Source: Schistosoma haematobium (Eukaryota > Platyhelminthes > Trematoda > Strigeidida > Schistosomatidae). From it: 64,000 nucleotides of DNA. This document shows, piece after piece, positions 1 through 10,747 of this stretch. The notes below the pieces were generated by a model, which was not told the origin of the DNA, ran no database searches, and saw nothing but the letters and a program-made list of their open reading frames with translations. The position numbers and the translations under genes are program-made. Every line of letters starts with the position of its first letter. Position 1 is the stretch's first letter. The stretch covers positions 20,811,001 through 20,875,000 of the forward strand of contig NC_067201.1 in NCBI RefSeq assembly GCF_000699445.3. The letters run 5' to 3'.

Positions 1-165
1 GTAGTCAACAGGAAACCCTGGACCCGGGTTTCGTGCTACTTGGCACTCGTCAGCAAGGTGTACCTGTAATCTTGAGGGAACTGGTGCTCCCTGGCGGATT
101 CGATCTCGTGTCACCCAGCTTCACAGTCAGAGACGTTACCATTGAGCTATCCGAGCCGTGACTGA
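1..165 (-). mobile_element. Family C tRNA-headed repeat with hammerhead
   Basis: On the minus strand this reads a tRNA-like head (box A TAGCTCAATGG, box B like GATCGAATCC), then a linker, then a hammerhead motif, then the 3' segment ending GTTGACTAC at the window edge. The copy is cut by the window start. Other copies are at 8583-8772, 28150-28322 and 51415-51785. Confidence 0.8.
16..59 (-). ncRNA. Hammerhead ribozyme, family C, motif intact
   Basis: The minus strand has stem I ACCTTG pairing with CAGGG(T), core CTGACGA, stem II GTGC/GCAC closed by CAAGTA, core GAAA, a very short stem III inside the palindrome ACCCGGGT, and the cleavage triplet GTC just before CAGGG. All invariant hammerhead positions I know are present. 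Activity is not shown. Confidence 0.8.
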
Positions 166-221
166 CGACAGTTATTAGTCACTGATTAGCATTTGTTTAC
201 AATTAAACTGATGTTTAGGAA

Positions 222-302
222 AGGATTACCCAGGACAGAGTTGGATGGAGAGTACTGGTGGGCAGCCTATGATCCTCCACGAGGAGTAACAAGAGTAACA
301 AA
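222..302 (+). mobile_element. RTE-b retrotransposon, 3'-terminal stub
   Basis: The stretch CAGGACAGAGTTGGATGGAG through CCTCCACGAGGAGTAACAAG matches the 3' end of RTE-b as seen at 53800 and 58920. It is severely 5'-truncated, and its tail is mutated. Confidence 0.6.
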
Positions 303-1022
303 CGGACAATAAACAGATCTAACAGCAAAATACCTAATCATATCCCAATCATCACTATGATTCTAGGTTTTACTCTATACTTGTTTCTATCGTTGTATTA
401 ATCATTAAAAATTGCAAGATGACTCATTATTGTGTATTCTTCAATTATGTTATGACCAAACCTTAAAAAACAAAAAAAAACGGACACTCATTTTTGCCAA
501 ATTTATTTAGTTGGTTGGATCCATTTTTTTAAATTTTTGTGCAATATGTGTCATCCAATTTTATTTCTTTCCTCTATTTATTAAAGTACATGATTGCTGA
601 TACATAAACGCATACACATGCACATAAACATACACATACACACATATACAAGTCAATGCAATAAAGGTACTACTTTCCTGTCATATACAGTTAGAAACCC
701 TATTTGAAAAAGGTAGTAAAAATACAGTGCGTATAATGATGTATGTGTGTATATGTACAACACATATGTAAAAGAGGCATGATGAAATGCATACAGTACA
801 TTCATGCATGATACACAAAGAAAGGTAGTATTGATTTACATATTATTTACGACATAAAGAGCTATGAGATTGGGACAGAAGTGTAGTAGTCTATCTAAAT
901 GTCAATTAGTTCTAGTTGAATTTATTACCTTGTGACTTTTAATTAATTATTCATGATTATGATGAATATCAAACAAACAAACAACAAACGTTATTACCTC
1001 ATTATGATACATTATCTGTTTC
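303..1022. other. No gene; AT-rich with CA-rich tract
   Basis: I see only AT-rich sequence with an A-run at about 465-480 and an imperfect (CA)n-like tract near 605-650. No exon or repeat family is recognised. Confidence 0.4.
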
Positions 1023-1028
1023 ACTGAT

Positions 1029-1434
1029 TTAAATCATGAGTCAAATGAAATTAGACCACCATGGAAAACCTGGAAGCACTGGATAGCCGTTTCGTCCTAT
1101 TGCAAGACTTCTCAATAGTGCGCATCCACGATCCCGCACCCCATGAGGTTCGAACTCAGGAACTATCAGTCTCGTGCCAGGCGCTTAACCAAGTAGACCA
1201 CTGAGCCGGCCAGCATCCAACGGTGTTAATGTCTAACTTCAACCAATCCACGAAGTTGTGCCACCGTACATCATTGTCTTCAGTGAGTTGATTTCTCACA
1301 ACAGACCTGGTTGAACTCCACTGGTCACTGCTTCTCACTAGAACTCCAGGAATATCTCTTGAAGTCAGTCACTAGTGAGCAGATGATTATTATCAGAAGG
1401 GGTTTTGTGGAGATTTTAGAAATTTTACTGATTG
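1029..1434 (-). mobile_element. Family B repeat, complete monomer
   Basis: Read on the minus strand this is a full unit: a 5' region with CACTAGTGACTG and GAGTTCTAGTGAGAAGCAGTG, a tRNA-like head (CTCAGTGGTCTACTTGGTTAAGCGCC ... GAGTTCGAACCTC), a degenerate hammerhead near 1077-1122 (core TTGAGAA instead of CTGAGGA), and the 3' tail ending TGACTCATGATTT. It is in head-to-tail register with the ribozyme-bearing segment at 1435-1548. Confidence 0.8.
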
Positions 1435-1612
1435 AAATCATGAGCCAATTGAAGCGAGACCACCATGGAAAACCTGGAAGCAATGGACGGCCGTTTCGTC
1501 CTAGTATAGGACTCCTCAGCAGTGCGCATCCACGATCCCGCACCCCGCTTCAATTGACTCATGATTTCAGTCAGTGAAATTTCTAAAATCTCCACAAAAC
1601 CTCTTCTGACAT
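1435..1612. mobile_element. Family B partial copy fused to its own inverted tail
   Basis: A minus-strand ribozyme-plus-tail segment (1435-1548) is followed directly by a plus-strand tail (1549-1612). The arms at about 1395-1454 and 1549-1609 are inverted repeats of about 60 bp with few mismatches, so transcripts could fold with the ribozyme in the loop. Confidence 0.75.
1480..1525 (-). ncRNA. Hammerhead ribozyme, family B, near intact
   Basis: The minus strand has core CTGAGGA, stem II GTCC/GGAC, GAAAC, palindromic stem III ACGGCCGT and cleavage triplet GTC. Stem I is GCACTG against CATTGC, with one mismatch. Otherwise the motif is complete. Confidence 0.65.
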
Positions 1613-2097
1613 TATCTGTTTTTTTTTCTAAAAAAAACCCACATGAACCGAGGCTATAAATGTTGTTAGGTTATACGTCAATTGTATTGTACTTAGGCCA
1701 CCCCCTTTTCTGAATCATTCTTTTATTCACTGCTAATGGGCTGGAATTCGTATGATACTCATGGATCATTGTTACATGTCATGATAACATATCAGCGCAT
1801 TCACTAGTAATTGTTCACAATTACTCCACCTATTCACAAAGACTTCATTGCTTACAATTATTTCTTATTCCCAAAAATGCAAATTAGTCATATGATAGAG
1901 TATGCATTTGGACAATATGAAGACGACGAAATATGAAACAAACAATACGGCGGTTAACAAGAATAATTCCTTCCAGAAATTTGCTAAAATTTGTATTATT
2001 ATGGATAATCCCAATGTTGATATTTTGTTCAGTTTCAGTGTACCATGTGTGAATTACCTCAGTATACCCACTAAGACACATTTCTTTTTATAGAAGA

Positions 2098-2305
2098 GTT
2101 GGGATGTGGTTAGTAGTGGAATTCAGGATGAGTGCTTCGTTCTATTTGGGACTCGTCAATTGAGTTTGCCTGCATCCTAGAGTTGATGTTCACTCCGGAA
2201 TTTGAATATCAACTCTGGAAGAGGGGTACTGGCAGGTACATACAAGTAATAAGTCCCAACTAGGAAGAACCACGCGCTCTGAAATCTACTGTTAACAGTA
2301 TTCAG
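2098..2305. mobile_element. Family A repeat, inverted pair of fragments
   Basis: A minus-strand ribozyme segment (about 2100-2200, revcomp of GGAATTCAGGATGAG...GACTCGTC) meets a plus-strand ribozyme segment (about 2205-2300, CAACTCTGGAAG...AGTCCCAACTAGGAAGAA). Both hammerheads are degenerate in the core. Confidence 0.6.
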
Positions 2306-2516
2306 ATATGTTTTAGACAACGGAAAGTGTGATAAGAACAATTGTATTGCCACAAATAGAATATTTTAAAGGACATAATGTACAGACATTCCTTAAATTT
2401 GGCTTTAAAAAAAGACCCAAGTTGTATAACTTTAGCTTGCTTATTTGTTGGACAGACGATAGACGGAGACATTGAAAATAATGACAGAAGAAGACGAAGA
2501 GAACTAACAGACTTAC

Positions 2517-2951
2517 CCAACTACTAGTTAACTGTTGATGAAGTACAGAGCGCAGTTTATCCTTATCCCTTTCAAGCTCTTGTATTCGTTGATCTTTTGC
2601 ATTGACAACAGCTTTTAAATGTGCAATCATTTCTTGTAATTGGACAATTGTTTCATTTGTTGTTGTAGGATTAGATGGATTATTTATAACTCCATTAATA
2701 ACATTATTATTATTGCTAGGAGTAGTAGTAATAGTATGGCTACTGTTAATTGATTGTGGATTAGTCTTACCACATGACGATAGATGATCATCATTTGAAG
2801 ATGATGTTTGTTGGTTAGTTGGATGACTATGTATGACTAACTGTTTATTATGTGATTTTGTATTGGTTACATTTTTAGTTACCTTATTGGTGACATTTCC
2901 ATCGGGAGAATGAGGAACCCCACCAACACCAGCTCCATAGCTTGGGTTAGC
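2517..2951 (-). CDS. Coding exon 2 of a coiled-coil N-terminal protein, possibly cGMP-dependent protein kinase
   Basis: This 145-codon exon is bounded by an AG acceptor (CCTAG before GCTAAC) and a GTAAGT donor after TGG, and joins exon 1 in phase 0. The first ~100 residues are low-complexity, rich in Asn, Ser and Thr. The last ~40 form a heptad-like helix including AKDQRIQELERDKDKLRSVL. That helix resembles the N-terminal leucine zipper of cGMP-dependent protein kinases, where a Lys/Glu-rich zipper ends in a similar Ser-Val-Leu motif before the autoinhibitory segment. The zipper mediates homodimerisation in that family. No cyclic-nucleotide or kinase domain is inside the window, so the identity is inference. 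Another coiled-coil regulator is possible. Following exons would lie to the left of position 1. Confidence 0.6.
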
Positions 2952-4632
2952 CTAGGTATGCCAACAAGATAAATAGATGTAAAAAAAAAAGAAAAAAAAA
3001 CAATTTTAATAGACTAACAGATTAATGTGATATCCAACCTACTAAATGCAACATAACACGATCGTATTCTACGAAACAATAGCTGGGTATTAAGTAATCG
3101 GAAGTAATCCGTTGGAAGCGCTGTTTGACCCTGGTTTGATGTCATTAGATATCTACAATACTAAAACAATTGATGCTCTCTTCGTAAGATCAGAATTCCG
3201 TGCCACAACCAAAGAAGTGACTACTGAACTACTACACCCACTCCATGTTTGTCTAATCTTTGGTCCTTATCGAGTTCTATCACACAAACTCCAATTTACC
3301 TCAACTCAATAAGTAATTCTATATAGAATCCCGTAAACGACAGTGTGGGAAATAACCATACAAAATGGTTAAGAAAGCCGAAATAGATGGTGTCGTTTTG
3401 ATCCCTTGGGGTGATAATTCCCCATTATATATACATGTAATCGATGAGTGATATCTGTTGTAAACGTAAAGCTGAGTTTTGGATGACTAAAACCAAGAAA
3501 CTTTCACAGAGGTGTTTCAAACCATGAAATAGTTGTTTCACCAATATCTAAACATGTGCAGAACCACTTCTGCCAAGCTACTGACATATCATGACCGATT
3601 ATTGGAGAACACTGAACAACAAACACAACAGAGAAAAATGGACAGTAGTACCCTATCCCTTAAAGAAAATGTAGATACACTAGACAGACGAAATGGAATA
3701 TAGGTAAGTCTCAACTCCTTATGTATAAGTAGACGAGTCGATGAGATGATTGATTTTGAACCACACTACTTGAGAGTTGCCTGACAAAAACTAGTCCCAA
3801 AAGATGTATACAGCCGAGTCGTCAGGAATAAACTGCCAAAGTTTGCCACGACAAAGAAGAACATGGAACTTCTAATGAAAATAGATCTTTACAAAACACC
3901 TTGATTTAAGCTAGATCTTTATTTTTGGACGTAGAACAATTAAACTGAACGGACACATTCACAGACACGAGAAGTGCCACCTAGTGATTCTGGTTAGCTT
4001 GAAAGATATCAACTGTAGATTATTCTGGGTAAGTGCACAGTTCTTAATTACACGCTACAATAATAATAATAATAATTTGTATTCTACATAAATATCAATA
4101 TGTTGCAATAAACAATGAATACGTAGAATTACAGTGCCCTATCATGTTGACTAAAAAAGTGGACATCAAGAAACCTCTGATCTCAAAATTCTATTCTTGC
4201 CCTAACATTTAGCCCCAATTCGAAGGATACTCCTACCATAATATTGCACCAATTCAAATACATATAGCTGTATGTAAAGCAAATAACTCAAAACGCACTA
4301 GGTTGAACGATACAACCCCATGGTATGTTGGATTTCATTTAAGATGTTTAGAGGTAATCAGTAGAAATCTGAGTTGTATTTCCGTGTTTATTCAAAAACG
4401 TATGGAGTAACAAGTCAAATTCAGAAAATGAAAAGTTTTTTTTAAATTTAAAGGACTCTCAATTGGTTCGCAGAATGAAGTCACATACTACGAAGCTTCA
4501 AAGTGTGGAGCACTTTTTTTCAAGACAAACCACTCCCAAGTTCATTCAGTAAAAAGAAAGACAAAATTCTGAGAACTGACTACACTTGGACATTAGTAGC
4601 CTGTTTATATATAATGAACAAAAATCACTTAC
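2952..4632 (-). other. Intron of the left-hand gene; no other feature
   Basis: GT donor and AG acceptor on the minus strand bound this stretch. It contains a short (AAT)n microsatellite at about 4059-4076 and A-rich tracts near 2980-3000. A 66-codon plus-strand reading frame at 3112-3312 has no recognisable similarity. I see no repeat family member and no further exon. Confidence 0.5.
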
Positions 4633-5085
4633 ATGATGAACATTTCCCATAACTTTCTGTAAAGCGTCTGTGGCCTGTTGCGGTCGACGATGAGATCGTA
4701 ATTCTAAGATTTTCAATTTCTCTGAACTACTATTACTACTAGTAATATGATTAATATTATTTGAATGTGTTCGATTTAATAATTTCTTAATCAAACCATG
4801 TTTTTGTTGACCACTACTGATAGTTGACTTTGTATCTCCATTATTATCCTCATTACTTTCATGAAATATTGATTCTTTTAAACTAGACTGATTTGGTAAA
4901 GATGTAGGATATTGATGAAAATTAGTCGAGCAATCGTAGCTACTGTCGTATGATTGATTTGACATATGAGCTTTTACAAGATTATTTCCAGAGGTTAGAC
5001 ATGTGGTCTGTGTACGATCGACAGCCAATGAGGGCAATCGTTGGCTTGTCACAATTTCTGGCTTCTGATTGGTTGCTTTGTCCAT
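4633..5085 (-). CDS. First coding exon of the same minus-strand gene
   Basis: The exon holds 151 codons from an ATG at 5085 to a GTAAGTG donor at 4632, leaving phase 0 and joining the exon at 2951 without a frame change. An in-frame TAA lies a few codons upstream of the ATG (...CAC TAA AGT CAA CCA ATG), which supports this start. The product is hydrophilic and rich in Ser, Asn, Gln and Thr, with a basic stretch near HGLIKKLLNRTH and a final segment around QQATDALQKVMGNVHH. No known domain is recognised. It looks like the disordered N-terminal extension of a signalling protein. There is no visible signal peptide. The 1.7-kb intron to the next exon holds only AT-rich sequence and an (AAT)n run. 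Confidence in coding is moderate and rests on splice sites, phase and composition. Confidence 0.6.
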
Positions 5086-5795
5086 TGGTTGACTTTAGTG
5101 AACCAATTGGATGTAAACAATCTACTTGACTCGATAATGCACTCACGCTTGCTCGTGTTTTTCTTAATCGGTATGGAGGAACTAAACACTATGGTCTTCA
5201 GTAAGTGGATAAATAGCCGTAGTCAGTCATCTGAAAGAACAAACAAGGTAAATTTATGCATCATATCGTATTCTTACTCAAATGCATTTGATATTGTTGA
5301 TTTACTACAAAATATGCTTGCATTCCTACAAGCTATCACATAACAAATAATTGACAACTCAATCCGCAATAATTGTAATACTAATTGAATAAGTGAAATC
5401 AGATTTTTGCACAGTTTTACCCAGTCAATCAGGATCGAAATGGGTGAATTTTAGTTTAATGCGCAAAATTCAAAAAGATAGTGACAGTTATCATCTGGTT
5501 TTGTTGGAGTTATTTCTATTTAGTGATTAAAAAAGTGCTTCCGATAAATGACAGAGTCAATTCTGCTTTCAGACATCGAAAATATCAGTCCCCGATGCAA
5601 TTTCTACCTGAGAACAAGGTAGTTGGCGCTTATCGAAATGGTTCAGTTCAACTGTTAACGACTTAATGGATTGATGACATATTTCGACTTAGCCACCCTT
5701 AGTTTTTTCCAACATGTCCCTACTCCAACCGACATAGTTGAACATAATAAGTAACTAACATATGTCTTAACCATATCAGTCAATGAAGATCCACT
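5086..5795. other. Upstream region of the left-hand gene; nothing identified
   Basis: Plus-strand open frames of 60-100 codons occur (5041-5343, 5481-5666), but they have no recognisable domain and the first overlaps the antisense coding exon. No promoter element can be assigned with confidence. Confidence 0.35.
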
Positions 5796-5799
5796 ACTT

Positions 5800-6215
5800 C
5801 ATTGATCAGTTCCCCATGTCCACTTAGCACCCTTCATCCAACCTCAGCACGACACATTCGGTGGTCCCAACGTACGCTTCAAATGCATCTGTAATCAAAT
5901 ACCAGTAACCTGTGAATGATCTCCACGCTTAAAAGCCACATACCACTGCCATAAATCAAAGCAGAAGGAAATATCGTACAGTATACTCAGTAGAAGACGG
6001 ACATTCAGCCCACATCACAAGTGAAACAAGTTGATGAAAGCCAAGACAGCTTCCCAAAGTGGTGCCGAGATTAAATAAGACATCAACCCGTAAGGAATGG
6101 TGAATTTTGTAATATAAGTGAAGTGGTCAATGCACTCAACCACTTTATTCCCTAAGGTTAATATAGGAGATGAGTCAAACTAATCCTGGAGCAACATATC
6201 TAGAGGGATGGAAAC
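5800..6215 (-). pseudogene. Decayed RTE-type reverse transcriptase 3' domain
   Basis: On the minus strand, scattered blocks match the region after the RT domain in schistosome RTE elements: a Leu-x-x-Leu-Trp-like segment, a TTTGATTTATGGCAGTG block (equivalent to Leu-Ile-Tyr-Gly-Ser) and a downstream Arg-Leu-x-Val-Phe-Asp-like block. Frameshifts and stops are frequent, so this is an old copy. Confidence 0.5.
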
Positions 6216-7095
6216 ACCCTAAGCACGCTTGTATTGTTACTTATAGGGATTAGAAATTTTTTCGTTTACTCAGACATTTTGTCAATCAGAACTTTCATCT
6301 TCGTATACCAAGTTTATAAGCGAGGCCCCTGGTAGGAGATCATTTTCTGAAGGTTCAGACGAAGGCGTTGTCTCCAAAAGAATATCTATGACAAAGTTAA
6401 CAAAGGGTATAGTAGATATTCTTGACAAACATCACTCATTATTATCAATTTTGATGACAGTAAGCCACAAGCTCTGGATCGACAAAATAGTTTCCAAGTA
6501 AAGAGCTTTCACATGGTTTATATACTGCTTTTAATGGTAAACACTACCATCTCTGCGTCGATCGAGTAACCATAGCAAGAATGTCTAAATTTAGACTACA
6601 AAACAATTCACCAGTTACATCTTTCAAGAATATGAGGAAAGATTGAAAAAATCTTTCGAAACGCCAATTCGTATTTCATTTCAAGCTCTTACTTCCATTG
6701 AATTTGCTTTTTACATACGGGAATTCGATATGCGTTACAATGGCTTATTTACAGAAGACATGTCAATAGCTTTAGACGACTGAACTGTAATTCTGAATAG
6801 TGTTCATGCTCTTATATCCTGTACTCATCCACTAGATGTGAACGGAAAAATGCTAGATATTGCAATATTATTGAACAAAGAAAAAAGGATGATTGGTGTC
6901 ACGCAATTTAAGCTACTGTTTTCTATGCAAATACACCATACACTGCATGCAAAAACATGAATATATTTTTAATGAGTAATAATCCTGATTTTCTTTTCAC
7001 TGGAAATCAACAAGACGATTATACATTTTAAGTGATTGTCGATATGTTTAAGCTTTTAATTCTTTGTAAAATTTGGTATAAACAGGGGAACTACA
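6216..7095. other. No gene or repeat recognised
   Basis: AT-rich sequence without splice-consistent open frames or matches to the repeat families in this window. Confidence 0.35.
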
Positions 7096-7099
7096 ATCC

Positions 7100-7272
7100 A
7101 CATAAATTATCGAATCTCGCTAGGCGGGATCGTGGGGGCGTACTACTGAGGAGTCCCACCATGGAACGAGACGGCCGTCCAATGCTTCCAGGTTTTTCAT
7201 AGTGGTCCAGCTTCAAATGACTCATGATCTTAACCATTGAAATTACTATAATACCCACAAAAAACCCTTCTG
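7100..7272 (+). mobile_element. Family B repeat, 3' half
   Basis: Starts at the box B area (GAATCTCGCTAGGCGGGATCG), has a ribozyme with CTGAGGA but GAGAC in place of GAAAC, and ends with the tail TGACTCATGATCT and CCCACAAAAAACCCTTCTGA. The ribozyme is predicted inactive. Confidence 0.75.
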
Positions 7273-7504
7273 AGAATAAATATATTTTTGAAGCTTATAG
7301 TGACAAAGAACTGTATAAATGTCAACACAATCAATGAATTGAGAAATGTGGTAACTCTATAACTTTCTGATAAATTGTGAGTTTAATTAGTATGCGTTAT
7401 GTAAAAAGGTTTGTATAGGACGATAGCTACTAGTTTATTAGATTCATTCAGGGTAGGTAGGCTGAAAGTTAGAAATTAGTGGAAAATAATCTTCAAGATT
7501 GATA

Positions 7505-7865
7505 TCATGAAATGACCATAGTAAAAACACCATTGAAAACAGGGAACCACTTGATTGTTGTTTCATTCCAGTATGAGACTCTTCAATAAGGCCAATCTAC
7601 GACTACAACACAGAGAATCGAATGCAGCACTTTCGGTCTCGCCCAAGAACGTCTAACCTCTAGACCACTGAGCTGGATGGAATCTAACAGTGTTAATACC
7701 CAACATCAATAAATTCACGATATTGAGCAGATACAATTCAATTTATATTCTCTGAGGTAAATAGTTATCTTATACTCGACGTGCTTGGATCCCACTGATC
7801 ACGGCTCAATAGAACTCCAGGAGCCGTACCACGAAATTGATCACTAGTGATTCCTGGATGTGGGG
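7505..7865 (-). mobile_element. Family B repeat, divergent full unit
   Basis: Minus-strand head with TCTAGAGGTTAGACGTTC and a following box B-like GATTCTCTG. It has the 5' region CACTAGTGATCA at the right end and a heavily mutated ribozyme region near 7545-7590. Confidence 0.65.
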
Positions 7866-7885
7866 TCGTGAATGCACACCATTAG

Positions 7886-8272
7886 GGGCGGCCAAACCAA
7901 AACGTGGCATCAGTGCTTGAAGTCACTAACTTCTAGTCTGAGCCATGTTAGTAGATGAAAATTGGTTGGTATCCGCGTGACGATCATAACCAATGGTTGG
8001 AGACCCAGAGTGACATGGCTCAGAATCGATCACAATGTTGTCGGTGTATACACTCTTTATCTTCCCTTAAATGGTGAGATTAAAATTACTTTCTACCAAC
8101 TAATTCTTTCTTTATGTATCACATCTTTATATGCAACCTTTCTTTTATATATTACCACCATTGAATTAACTACTTCTATGAATTTGGTGTTCATGTTGTT
8201 GTGCTAATGAGGTATGGCAACTTGGACCGATGCATATGTGCCTGGTCCTACGTTGTAGCTGACTGACTGACC
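7886..8272 (+). mobile_element. RTE-a retrotransposon, 3'-end fragment
   Basis: Matches the last part of the reading frame of the long copy at 39766-39963 (GGCCAAACCAAAACGTGGC...) and its whole 3' untranslated region, ending in the TGACTGACTGAC tail. It is 5'-truncated, and the reading frame is broken. Confidence 0.85.
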
Positions 8273-8273
8273 G

Positions 8274-8497
8274 TTTAGGAGTCCCATACTAGGATAGAAC
8301 ACTCTCCCAGTACCTCCAGGATTTCAGTGGTGACCTAACCAAGATTGGTTCATGATTTTGACCACGAAAATCCTACAATCTTCACAGATCTCCCTACACT
8401 AATAATAATGTGATCACTAATGAATAGCTTCAAGATGCAACTCCTGGAGTGCGTAGCTGTGACCAGCGGGATTCAACGATGTTGGGTGACAGTTATC
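8274..8497 (+). mobile_element. Family B repeat crossing a monomer junction
   Basis: Begins inside the ribozyme (TAGGAGTCCCATACTAGGATAGAAC, damaged core), runs through the tail and continues into the 5' region of the next unit (TGATCACTAATGAATAGCTTC, CTCCTGGAGTGC). This is evidence for tandem origin of the inserted RNA. Confidence 0.65.
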
Positions 8498-8582
8498 TAC
8501 CCCACGTAGAGTTTAAGTTAAATGTACTATAAGTCCCTGGATCATAACGTAAATTAAAAGGAAATAATGTTTGTAAGGCTGT

Positions 8583-8772
8583 TTTTGAAGGTAATCAACA
8601 GAAAACCCAGGACAACCTAGGTCTCGTGCTACTTAACAATCGTCAATATCGTGTACCAGTGATCTTGATGGAACTGACGACCCCCAATGGATTCAATCTC
8701 GTATTAGCCTAGCTCCATAGTCTAAGACGTTATCGATGAGCGGTTCGGGCTGCAACTGACCGAGGGCACTAA
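8583..8772 (-). mobile_element. Family C repeat, decayed
   Basis: Same order as the copy at 1-165: revcomp of GTAATCAACAGAAAACCCAGGACAACC, a ribozyme region with core TTGACGA-like changes, and a tRNA-like head near 8700-8765. The hammerhead is predicted inactive. Confidence 0.7.
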
Positions 8773-8774
8773 GA

Positions 8775-9985
8775 TGCATTTATCAATGACAGCGTGTACT
8801 ATTTTCATATATAAGGTTATATTTAGATAAAGTTGATAGGAAACACTGGACCGCCGCTGATTCACTTAGAATAATACCCATGTGGCAATATGATCGGTAA
8901 AATTCAATCAGCACTAAGCGCAACTTGACATACATTAATTTGATCGGTGCTCACTGATCAATCGACTGTAAATTAATGTTTGTTTATCAACACAAAGACG
9001 ATTAAATATGTTTGCTAAGTACTACAACTGTGCTGTTTTGCGATATAACTACGAATGTTTCTTTGAAGTTTATGTTGAAGTTGGTCTACAGGAAAAGTAA
9101 TAACTGTGCGCCAGTGACAGTATTTACATATAGTCAACAGCAATAATATTTGAAACTTCTGTCGATTTTAAATATCCTACTTACAAAGTTATCAGTAGCT
9201 TACAATGCCATAATATAATAAAACAAGGATCAAACAAAACTACAACAAATATATTTCTGCGGTCAAATATATTCATGTCATTCAATAAGTTAAGGAAAAC
9301 AGACAGTTGAGTTCATGTTGGATTACTTCTCAAATATTTACAAACTCTGACTCCATCATTATTAAAGTTGAAAGGTCATATACAACAGAACTGATGATGA
9401 CTTTTAATCAATCGAGTAAAATCATGTGAATAGAATATATTAAAATGAGAATTATTATGTCACGATTATTGCGACAATAACATTTAGGTCAAGAAAAATT
9501 CCTCGGGTCATCACAGGCATTGTTGATGCAGTATGTGAATTGGAGGCATCGTTTACATATAAACATATTTCATTTATCACTGAATTTTATATCAATGTCT
9601 CGAGATAATCATCAACGCTGAACAGCCACATCAGTCAGAAGATGGTACAAGGAGATATTTCTAATGCAAGTAATGACAAAGTATGAATCAGTAATTAACA
9701 ATGATGGAAATTTTATATGAAATAAAAATGAAAAACAATCCTTTAAGAGATTAGAATATTTAAAATCAACTGTACAATGAAAATTTGAGATATTCATACG
9801 TTACTGATTACTGAAGATAATGTGATATTTGTGCACTAGGTTCACTTCTAACTATATTGCGAAAACCGGCCTAGTCAACTGATATTGTACTCACTAAGTT
9901 TATTATTTCGAACCAGTTGTAACAAGGGTTCTTATATTATCTTACGGTATATATATATATATAGTAATGTTGTAGTTGTAATAGT
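8775..9985. other. No gene; AT-rich
   Basis: No family member recognised. A short (TA)n run lies at about 9949-9962. Confidence 0.35.
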
Positions 9986-10110
9986 AATGTGATGCATGCT
10001 ACGTATACGGACAGATATAAGCAATATGTATCAGTATTTGGAAGTAGAATCCCGATGGACAGAAGAAAGAAATGAAGAGAAGAGAAAGGAAAACAGAAAT
10101 AGGAGGACAA
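9986..10110 (+). repeat. Possible decayed copy of the small LTR family
   Basis: GTGATGCATGCTACGTATACGG and the following purine-rich GATGGACAGAAGAAAG resemble the first ~100 bases of the LTR at 14736-15013. The similarity is weak. Confidence 0.3.
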
Positions 10111-10556
10111 CGAAGTTTGTAAGACAACTCAAGGAAGATGTGTAAATAATGTATTTAATGTATAGTTTACATATTTTACATATGCGATTTGTGATTTTAC
10201 GTCATACAATAAACTGGTTTACCCGAACTAAACCTTTGTTCATTACAGCTGAAATAAACCTCTCCGTTACTGATTAATTTGAGAGAATTATTATAAATCC
10301 TAAACTATGTGTATTCATGCAGGATTATGAAAGAGATACAAACTATTTCGACACTAAATGCTGCGAATTTCAAACTGAAGCACTGGACATTTTGAAAAAT
10401 CTTTTTCCTTGTATATCCTTTGAGGGGGAAAACAACGACGGACGGATCTACTGGAATTGATACATTTAATATCTAACGAATGAGAAGAAACAGCCACAGC
10501 CCCTGAACTAATAGAGAACTAGAGTTATTGAAGATGGGTGAAATATACTGAACATT

Positions 10557-10747
10557 ACCAGTATATTCACTTGGTCTTGTTTTACTTTTATCTTCCCATT
10601 GTTATTTGGGACTGCAATTGATCGGGTTCAAGTCTCGGAGTGAACATCAACTGTGAGATGAAGGTAGATACAGATGACAACTCTCAAATAGGGCGAAACA
10701 CGCGTCCTGGATTCCAGTGCTAGCCACTATCCATCTTTGCTTACCAG
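10557..10747. mobile_element. Family A repeat, inverted tail plus ribozyme
   Basis: A minus-strand A tail (CACTTGGTCTTGTTTTACTTTTATCTTCCCATTG, 10566-10620) is joined to a plus-strand segment from box B through a damaged ribozyme (ATGACAACTCTC in place of CTGACGAGTCCC) to GCCACTATCCATCTTTGC. Confidence 0.7.

Noticed and set aside
3112..3312. 66-codon open frame as an exon
   Set aside because: Opposite strand to the host gene, inside its intron, no similarity and no convincing splice sites.
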